Assembly: GCA_948567375.1 (NCBI GenBank)
Contig: OX419756.1
Span: 41,146,552-41,210,551 of the forward strand
Source: Lunularia cruciata
Taxonomy: Eukaryota; Streptophyta; Marchantiopsida; Lunulariales; Lunulariaceae
Reading direction: 5' to 3'
DNA length: 64,000 bases
Shown piece by piece: positions 56,364 through 64,000 of this stretch. The notes below the pieces were generated by a model that worked only from the letters and a program-made list of their open reading frames with translations, made no database searches and was not told where the DNA came from. The translations under genes and the position numbers were made by a program. Positions within the stretch are counted from its first letter, which is position 1. Each line of letters opens with the position of its first letter.

Positions 56364-57796
56364 AACCTCTCCCCTTTTAAGACGTAATGTCCTCGTTGCA
56401 AAGCTGTTGCTCACAAGATTTCACTAACATTGGTGCATTTGCCAAGTTGGTTGTTGGCTCCCATGTTGCCTCATATAGTGGGTCCCTTTTCCAATGTACA
56501 AGATATTCCACACACAAATTGCAATTACCACATATTCATTTTTGGAGAATATATTTGACTTCATATTCATATGCATCATCAATGAGTTGTGGACAAGGTA
56601 AAATTTCTTATATGGAAGAAAAGTGTGGAAATAAGGATGCATATCTGCATAGTAAGAAAAGATGGAATATTGGATAGATCTTCATGTGTGGCGGTAGCTC
56701 TAGGTGATAGGCGATTGCTCCAATTTGATGAAGGATAAGAAAGGCTCAACAAAATGAGGTTTGAGCTTGCAGGGACTAACAAACGTGATTTTGGTTGTTG
56801 AGAGCCAGACTTGATCCCCAACATTGAACTCCAAGTGTTGGCAATGTGCATTTACATAGTATTTTTGTTGATTTTGGGCAATTTGCAACCTATTTTTGGT
56901 GTTCTCCACTCCTTGTTGGATTTTGGAAACAAAAGTGTTGATGGCGTCTACCGTGCGGGTCTTCATCCAGATCAAAGGTGTGAAAGAATGCTCTCCATAC
57001 ATGAGGAAGAACGGTGTGATTTATATGGATGCATTCACTTAATTGTTGTATGCAAATTCTACCAATGGGAGTAAGGTGTCTTACATTCCTTGCTCCTCTA
57101 GGGTGAAGCCTTGAAGCATGTATTCAATAGTGCAATTAGCCCACTTTGTTTGTCCATCGGTCTATAGATGGTAAGCCATAGACATGGCTAATTTGGTTTT
57201 GAAGAACTCAAAGAGTGTTCTCTAAATTTAAATGGTGAATTGAGTGTCTTTATCAATGATGAGCACTCAAGACAGCTCATGGTGAGAAAAGACTACATCT
57301 TAGTACAATTGAGCTAATTGTGGAGTGGTCAGGTCCTTGGTGGTAGGACGCACATGAATCATTTTTCTGAGTTAATCAACAAAGACTACAATAGAGTCAA
57401 ACTCGGAGGGGATCTTGGGCAATTCACAAACTAGATCCATGCTCCATCATTGTGTAGGAGTACGAATGGGTTGAAGGAGTCTCACAAGGGCTTGATTAGA
57501 AGCTTTATTCTATCAACAGAGTAAGAAGCTTCAAACATACTCCATCACATTGTTGCTCATCTTGGGCCAATAATAATGGCATTTGGCTGCATCCAAAGTC
57601 TTATCCATAACAATGTGACCTGTAATGGAAAAATCATGACATTCTGTTAGGATGGTGGTTATAACGTCTAGGTCATTTGGGATCCAAAACCTACCATCAC
57701 AAAAAGTGAGTCCTTGGGTACTAGTGACGCCATTTGATGATCGAGCTCCTATAATCTATAGATCAAATTTTGTAGCAGCAAGAATCCTTGGCCAAT
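56364..57796 (-). pseudogene. B4 chromodomain remnant and integrase relic
   Basis: The chromodomain complement lies at about 56400-56560. Frame 57002-56700 contains MYGEHSFTPLIWMK and LEFNVGDQVWLSTTKITF. The core (about 57450-57120) retains scraps of SIVVFV and TTYxPQTNG blocks with stops, and the zinc domain reaches about 57640. The integrase start (ILAATK) joins RT sequence at about 57797, so RNase H is deleted. Confidence 0.82.
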
Positions 57797-58560
57797 CTAT
57801 TAACACTTGGATACCTTTTGCACTTACTTTATCCCCCAAATAGTTTACTTCAAACTTGCCAAACTTGCACTTTGAGATTTTGGCATACAATTGATTAAGT
57901 CATAGAATCTAGAGGACTTCTCATAGATGTTGCTTATGTTCCATCATTGTCCTACTATAAACAAGGATGTCATCCTAGGAAAATGATAATAGATTTGTCC
58001 AAGTATGGGTGAAATATGTCATTCATCAAACTCATGAAAGTGGTTGGTGCGTTGGTGAGGCCAAATGGCACCACCAAGTACTCAAAGTGGCCATACCTTG
58101 TTTGAAAGGCAGTTTTGTGGATGTCTTCCTCCACAATCCGGATTTGATTGTAATCGCTTTGTAGGTCAAGTTTGGTGAAGTGTCTTGCCTTGTTGAGTTG
58201 ATCAAATAGGTCATCCATGTGAGGTAAGGGGCATTTTTTTCCAATGTTTGTTGATTTAGACCCCAATAGTCAATTCACATGCACATTGTACCATCCTTTT
58301 TCTTCACAAATAACACTAGAGCCCCATATGGTGATATGTTGGGTTGGATAAACCCTCACTGCAACATATCCTCAATTTAAGCCGTATACTCTTCCAACTC
58401 ATGAGGTGATAGACAATACAAGGCCTTACAAGGAGGTGTCTTCCCAGGAATTACCTCAATTTTGTGATCTATTTTCCTTTTTGGTGGTAATCCTAAGGGT
58501 AGGTCATCCGAGAAGACATCTTGAAATTCATTGACCACATCTTTCAATATCTCATGAACT
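57797..58560 (-). pseudogene. B4 reverse transcriptase relic
   Basis: Frame 58266-57970: [51 protein letters not shown] and DKSIIIFLG, where FLDD is degraded to FLG plus a stop. The fingers region (YGAPVLF.., [11 protein letters not shown]) is complementary to 58560-58300. Confidence 0.85.
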
Positions 58561-58699
58561 TTTCCATCAAGTTGTGCACTCTAGACTTCTCTTATTAGGC
58601 CCATGAAACATCTATCTGTCTTATAGACAGTTGTTGTTGCTATGACATAAAGAGGTAATTCTTGCTTGTGTGTCTTTAATCCCAATGATCTTCCATTGG

Positions 58700-59207
58700 C
58701 GAGTTCTCATTATTTTCTTCCTCCAATTGACCATGGGGTTGTAATGCTCTATCCATGACATTCTTAAGATTGCATCATAACGAACTAACCGTATCACTCA
58801 CCATTCAATTTCTTCCTAATACTCTCCTACCAAGAGTGCTCACTTTCTAGGTAACAATTCAATCCTCTTTGTTTGCACATTATGTAATTCTACTTCTTCA
58901 TTCTCATCCTTCTCTAGATCCATTGCCAACCTTATTGCAATAGAGCAAGACAAAAGAAGTTCTCTATTGCTCCAAGGTTTATCAACACTCTCACATGGTT
59001 GCACTTTAGGACTCCAATTACAATAATCAACTGTGAGTTTGTCTTCCTCACTCTTTGTTCACTTTTCCTCTTCTTTTCCCCACTTATTTGCTTCTCCTTT
59101 GAGCTAGTAAGGCCATGAGGTACATTTACTAGCACTTTGTTTTCCAATGTGATTTTTGCCTCCTCTTCAATTTGTCTCTCCATGTTGTTCAAAAATTGCT
59201 TGTACAA
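58700..59207 (-). pseudogene. B4 protease relic
   Basis: Frame 59207-58932 contains LVNVPHGLTSSKEKQ, LIIVIGVLKCNHVRVLINLGAIENF. The catalytic Asp of LIDxGA is Asn here, so the protease was lost as well. Confidence 0.78.
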
Positions 59208-59890
59208 TATGGCAAATTTGCTCCTTTAACTCTCATTTGAAATTTTTTAGAGCTTTTGCTGGACTCATATTGCAAGCTATAGATCAAGGAATTCTTCCAT
59301 ATACTCTTGTATACTATTCTTCTACTTCAACTCCCATAGTTGGGTGTGGGCCATCTGCATAGAATCTATGGGTTGGAAGTCTTTTAGTGGCCTTTCTTGC
59401 ATGGCCGTTCAAGTGACTTCCCTTCCTTCTACTAACATTGATTATTTCCAAGCATCATACCATGTGAGGGATTTATCAGTCAAGTACTTACATGCAAACA
59501 CAACTACAAAATGATCGGTGATTTTAATGATGAACAATCAAAAGTATCAATTCATTCTTGAAATCCAGTCCTCCACTACTCCCATGGATCATTGTTCCTT
59601 GTAAGGCTTGATCTTGCATGTATTCTTCATCCACAATAACAATGTGGCCTCATTGTGGACTAAAGTTGGTGTCATTTGCATGAGTGATTCTCCATGTACT
59701 TCAGTTGCTGGTACTAGGTTGGGGTTCCCCTCTATGCATTTCCTAATCATTCTTGAAGGTACGTACTTGACTCTACAATGTCTCCATGGTAATCTTGATC
59801 GCTTGAAACTCATTCAACATCCCTTGCATTCTTTGCATCAACTCTTGTAACTACGGATCAATGATTCCTACACAACAATTGCTCAATCAC
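59208..59890 (-). pseudogene. B4 gag relic lacking zinc knuckle
   Basis: From 59890 down: LQELMQRMQGMLNEF-type start, then frame 59813-59589 with TEVHGESLMQMTPTLVHNEATLLLWMKNTCKIKPYKEQ. The later gag blocks (CKYLTDKSLTWYDAW, NFKxELKEQIC) run to about 59215. There the sequence passes straight into the protease leader, skipping the CCHC region present in B2 and B3. Confidence 0.8.
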
Positions 59891-60038
59891 TACTTCCTAC
59901 TTCAATAGAGGGTTAATATGATCACTCAAGAAGAACCACCATTGGAATTTCAGACGCTATCACTCTTTGATAATTTTCCTCATTAAAATTGTGGACTACA
60001 GAATCCCTAAACATTACTTTCAGTTTAACCACATAATG

Positions 60039-60452
60039 TGTAAAAGACCGAGACCATGGAGAGAAATAGGAGAATGGAAACTCACATTGAGACACTTGAA
60101 TGAGGGAAAACTCTAAATGCCTAGCATGAGCTTTGGTTTTGGTATTTATAGGTAGCATACAAGGCCCTTGAGAAGCTTCCTCAAGCCGCTTTCTTAGAGT
60201 GCAAGCCAAGTTAACTAGGAAGCTTCTCAAGAAGCTTCCTTCTAGAAGCCGCCTACTTGACGTGCAAGCTAAGCTAGTTGGAAGCTTCTAGAAGCTTCCT
60301 TCTAGAAGCTACTTACTTGCGGTGCAAGCTTAGCTAGCCGGGAAGCTTCCCAAGAAGCTCCCTAGATACTTCCAAAATATTCTAGGCTAATTTGTCTTAT
60401 GTGCTACTTCATAAGTCCGACTAACTTTGTCGCTAAGCTCCATATTGTTATA
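60039..60452 (-). repeat. Solo A-family LTR in B4, TSD TAATG
   Basis: 414 bp, TGTAAAAGACCGAGACC to ATTGTTATA on the plus strand, with perfect TAATG flanks (60034-60038 and 60453-60457). It keeps the GAAGCTTC-rich U3, including GAAGCTTCTAGAAGCTTCC near 60280, and a TATTTATA complement near 60140. Confidence 0.95.
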
Positions 60453-60869
60453 TAATGGATTTCTACTTGAGTGTTAAAAAGGAGAGGATTTGGTTTATTC
60501 AAATCCATCAAAAAAATGTAGGTTGTCAAGTCGCACTCCCTATCATAGATCACCATAGGCAAAATCACCTAGTTTGGTGAATTCATCACTATATCCATGA
60601 ACTCTACTCCAAAATGGAATATATATATATAATGGAATAATATACTTTCATTTGCTCACATCGGATGTACATAATCTTGATATGGAATGGAGTCAAGAAT
60701 GAAAAGCAGTGTGCCTGATATTGTCCTTCGTAAGCCTCCATCCCATCCTCTCTTTAACACTTTCCTAATCTATTGATTGCGCTATGGTTTCTCTCCTCAA
60801 ATATTACCCAGTCTCAATAACCCGTATTCTTCCAAGAGGGGTGATCCACTCTCTTGGATTGAAATAGCT
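60453..60869 (-). pseudogene. B4 pre-gag ORF relic
   Basis: Complement of the family B pre-gag region (MYIxCEQMKVYYS-like, VIYDRECDLTTYIF-like), split by the solo A LTR and by a TATATATATAATGGAATAA insertion near 60620. Confidence 0.5.
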
Positions 60870-60881
60870 ACTCTGATACCA
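60870..60881 (-). promoter_or_regulatory. B4 primer-binding site
   Basis: ACTCTGATACCA, the complement of TGGTATCAGAGT, one base from the LTR. Confidence 0.9.
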
Positions 60882-60882
60882 T

Positions 60883-61639
60883 TGTAATCCTCCGAGGATA
60901 GGATACCTGTAGAGAAACACAAAACAAGAAACACAAGGTTCACATTCAATCCTCCAATGCCCCAAAGGAGCACCTTCTCTTTAATATATAACAAAGATGA
61001 TCTCCTCAAAGGAAGCTCCACCCTTGGATCAGATACATGGATTGGTGATATGTCAGCAAGCTCCACCCTTAGATTATTTGCTTGGATGGGTGACATGTTG
61101 GTCCTTGTCCGATCTCGTCGGTCAAATAGGTTTGACCAAAGGGAATCTTTAGAGAATCTTCTTGTAGGAATCTCAAAATCACATGGGTGAGGTACCATTG
61201 GAAAGCTCTAAATGAGAAAAACTTGATGGGAGTAAGGGCCAGCCTTTTCCCAATTTAGGGGGTGGGGGTGGAATTTGCACATTTTTAAGGCCTAATTCAT
61301 CCATTTAGACCTCCAAAATTAGCTCTAAAGTTTTCAGGCTATTCTTGATTCTTGCACTATTAGTAGAAGTAATCTCTTGGTGATACCTCTATCTGATCTT
61401 AGTTTATTATCTATAACATCCTCCCAGATGTTACCAATCCAATTTTCACCTCTAGATCATATGTTTAGCTATTGGTATTACTTTTTTAGGTTGTTTTTGG
61501 ATCTTGCTCTATTAGTAGAAGTGCTCTTTTTATGACACCTCTATCTAATCTACCAAGCTCCCATCATACCTAAAATCCTTCTAGATGTAACAAAGTCAAG
61601 TTTCTCCTCTAGGTAATATATCTAACTATTGGTATTACA
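60883..61639 (-). repeat. B4 5' LTR
   Basis: 757 bp, TGTAATCCTCCGAGGATAGG to TTGGTATTACA, followed by TSD CCATA. Confidence 0.94.
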
Positions 61640-61644
61640 CCATA

Positions 61645-62960
61645 CCACCTCCAAGTTCCAAGAGATGTAGACCTGTTTTATAAGAGAATTTAGAGGGTTA
61701 CAAGAAGGATCTTGTAGAGCTTATTCAAGTTTATATGAGAATTTTGTTGTAGGCACTGCCAAATTTTCTAGTAGATGAGTAACAACATTGTACAAAATGA
61801 GCTCCAAATGACTCCATACGAAACAAGAAATAGCCAAACTTCATATACAATGCCTACATTCCATCTTGAAATTAGGATAAGGTTGTTTTTTGTAGTCATA
61901 GCCCAAAACTCTTCATAGTTGTATATAATTTGTTAGGCTATGATATGAAGACCTTGTGTTAGTTTGTCATCTAAAAAATAGAAATAGATGATAAGACAAG
62001 ATGTTGAAGTTTAGGATTATGTTGTTGTTCCACGTGAATTGTGCCCTTTTAAGATTAGATCAAGATAAGATAAAGATAGGACTAACGACGCATAAATGTA
62101 AGAAGATCTCCAAGACATTGTAGCCATTGGATTGCTTTGGCAGCTAAGTAGAGATGTATAAATGGCTTTGGCCCAATGTTCGCTACATTCATTTGGTGCA
62201 TCTATCTTTTGCAATAAATGAAGTTTATACCATCAAAACCTTTGAGTTTGTTATATGTATTTTTTTTACGCTTTGATTGAAGGAATAATTGTATGCTTAA
62301 TTGAGTAGACATGAGGAATCTTGACATTATAGCAAAAGCAATTGGGTGAGAAGAATCATGTGTATTGGACTAGAGTATTTATCTCAAGGGCTATGAAGAA
62401 GTTAGGGATGATCCAATGATAAATGATAGGCTATCACAAGTTTGATAGGCTATCACAAGTATCACAAGTTTTTGGTGTTGTAAAATAACACAAAATCAAA
62501 AGATTAAGCAACATGATCCATTTCAAACTCATGCAAAGTCATGCCTTATGGGAAGAGTAGAACACTACTTCACAATTGTAGTCATTAGGGGCAATTAAAC
62601 CCTTGGAGTATCATGCTCCCTCTTTGTATACGTAGTCTAGGATGTTGCTTGTAAAACTCTATAGTACTATTGAACTTGTACAACCATAACCTTTGTGAAA
62701 TGAACAAGAACCTTAGTATACACAAGCATCTCAATCTGGAATCCAGACATACCAGACGAAGATAGGGAAATTTGAGGCAAAAGTAACTTTTGTTACTAGT
62801 GAACCATCATATTAGCATTAGATTAGAATTATAATGAATGTGATTTCTTTTAATTTATGTTTTTGTAGTGTGCTAGGTATGGTGACACTACCCTCTTTTG
62901 GGATGGACTCTGCCCAAGAGGTTAAATATAAAATAGTAGATAGTCATCAAAGCAACACTT
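61645..62960 (+). mobile_element. Family E, right copy, part 2 (3' tract)
   Basis: Resumes family E after B4. The stretch at about 62040-62230 (GATCAAGATAAGATAAAGAT, TAAATGGCTTTGGCCCAA, GCAATAAATGAAGTTTA) and the later CCCAAGAGGTTAAATA (about 62910) match blocks in the same order at 5156-5780. No coding frame recognised. An 18-19 bp tandem duplication (TGATAGGCTATCACAAGT) lies at about 62424-62460. Confidence 0.35.
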
Positions 62961-64000
62961 TTATATCATTTTAGCCGTATCCAACTCATATCCTTGTGTG
63001 ATTGACCGGTTCTTACTAGAGTTATTACATACTTGAATGACACTATCATTACAACTTACTCAATTATTTGCAAAAAATATCATATACATTTCATTCAATA
63101 TGTAAAATAGAAAATTGACAAAGATATGGTACAATTTTAAGCTCAACATATACATAAAGTTATAAAATTACTATATTTCTTAATATTCAATACTCTAAAT
63201 AAAATTATTTTAGATATGGAGGCCCAAATTTCTCTACCAATAAATTTAAGAGATGCATATTATAATTAACTATGTGCATTAGTTTAACCTCAAACTTTTG
63301 ATATATCTTACATGTCTCATTAATAATATGTTTATACCTAGAAAATAACATTTTTGTAAAATTTGAATATTTTTCCAGATATTTAATTTCATAATTAATC
63401 TTATTATAAAAAATTATTGAATACAAAATTAAGAAATTTAAAATTCATATGATATGAAACTACTGAAGATTATATAGAATATTCATCTATCTAAACAGGT
63501 TTTTATACAACTAAGGAGGAATGAACTAAATAACTAAAAATACACTTATATTGATACAAGGTGATGTAATAATATAATTATTTACTATGAATATAAATAA
63601 ATAACTAGTACTTACTAAGAAGAAGATCAAATTACTCCTTTATTAAATTATATAAGATTAAAAAATAATAATTAAATTCAAAATTTCAAGAATAGATGAA
63701 ATAAGATGACATATTTATTATAACTCAACCAAATAATTAGAGGGTTAACAGTATTAGCCAACGAATCTTAACCTGGTTCATAAATAGTAGGCTTTTTCTT
63801 GATGACGAACTCTTACTGGTAGAGTAACTATTAGTAGGTTAATTGTACCAAAAATTAAAATATTTTATCATTCTATCCTTATAAACTTATACGCAAAGTT
63901 ATTTCTATTACAATAAACTACTCTTTGATGTTTTGTCAAACTTTATTGAGAAAGGTCTCAAATGAAAGATAAAAAGTCGTGCAATAAGGTTTTAAAAGAA
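62961..64000. other. AT-rich flank, no gene recognised
   Basis: Strongly AT-rich, stops in all frames, no repeat terminus or RNA gene seen. Confidence 0.6.

Larger units (their letters stand above)
55618..61639 (-). mobile_element. Chromovirus family B, copy B4
   Basis: Minus-strand copy with LTRs of 746 and 757 bp and a perfect TSD CCATA (55613-55617 and 61640-61644). Contents: PPT, chromodomain remnant, integrase, RT, protease, gag, pre-gag, PBS. Compared with B2 it lacks RNase H (jump near 57797 from integrase to RT sequence) and the gag zinc knuckle (jump near 59208). A solo A LTR sits in the pre-gag region. Confidence 0.93.

Overview
The window looks like repeat-rich nuclear DNA from a large-genome land plant. 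It is AT-rich, has no intact host gene that I can recognise, and is dominated by Ty3/gypsy LTR retrotransposons nested in one another. PBS sequences complementary to the plant initiator methionine tRNA (TGGTATCAGAGC), chromodomain-tailed integrases, a FAR1/MULE-type transposase relic and a Penelope-like reverse transcriptase relic fit a gymnosperm, perhaps a conifer. That assignment is inference, because no host marker gene is present.

Layout. 1-9100: AT-rich flank with TA and GA/TA microsatellites, one copy of an unidentified dispersed family (E, 4640-5800) and a broken Penelope-like RT on the minus strand (7227-8850). 9264-11235: a ~100-bp direct repeat pair and the integrase end of family D (minus), whose C-terminus is a PHD finger. 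11236-34338: a nest in which D is interrupted by B1, B1 by C1, C1 by B2 (TSD AGTAG), B2 by A-outer (TSD CATGG), and A-outer by A-inner in the opposite orientation (TSD CCGCA/CCACA). B2 also carries a solo B LTR. 34339-46875: an older minus-strand A copy (A-old) split by B3 (minus, TSD TCAAT/CCAAT), which is itself split by C2. 47010-47741: solo B LTR (TSD ATATT). 47937-50100: MULE/FAR1-like transposase relic with a SWIM finger, split by a decayed B-like LTR. 50101-53480: no gene recognised, one 87-nt hairpin. 53480-62960: second copy of family E, split by B4 (minus, TSD CCATA), which holds a solo A LTR (TSD TAATG). 62961-64000: AT-rich flank.

Family A is a compact chromovirus: 423-425 bp LTRs, about 5.6 kb, order LTR-PBS-short pre-gag ORF-gag(CCHC)-PR-RT-RH-IN-chromodomain-PPT-LTR. 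Its LTRs carry dense perfect heat-shock elements (alternating nGAAn/nTTCn) just upstream of a TATA box, so it is a candidate heat-inducible element. Family B is a second chromovirus (LTRs ~735-757 bp starting TGTAATACC, about 6.3 kb) with the same domain order and a related pre-gag ORF. Family C is known only as a ~2.6 kb TG...CA unit without coding capacity (probably a solo LTR) holding an ~92-bp minisatellite. Family D has a PHD finger where chromoviruses have a chromodomain.

All elements seen carry stops, frameshifts or deletions. A-inner is the best preserved (720-codon PR-RT-RNase H frame, 7 differences between its LTRs by my reading). All boundaries, TSDs and counts were read by eye. 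Family names A-E are local labels.
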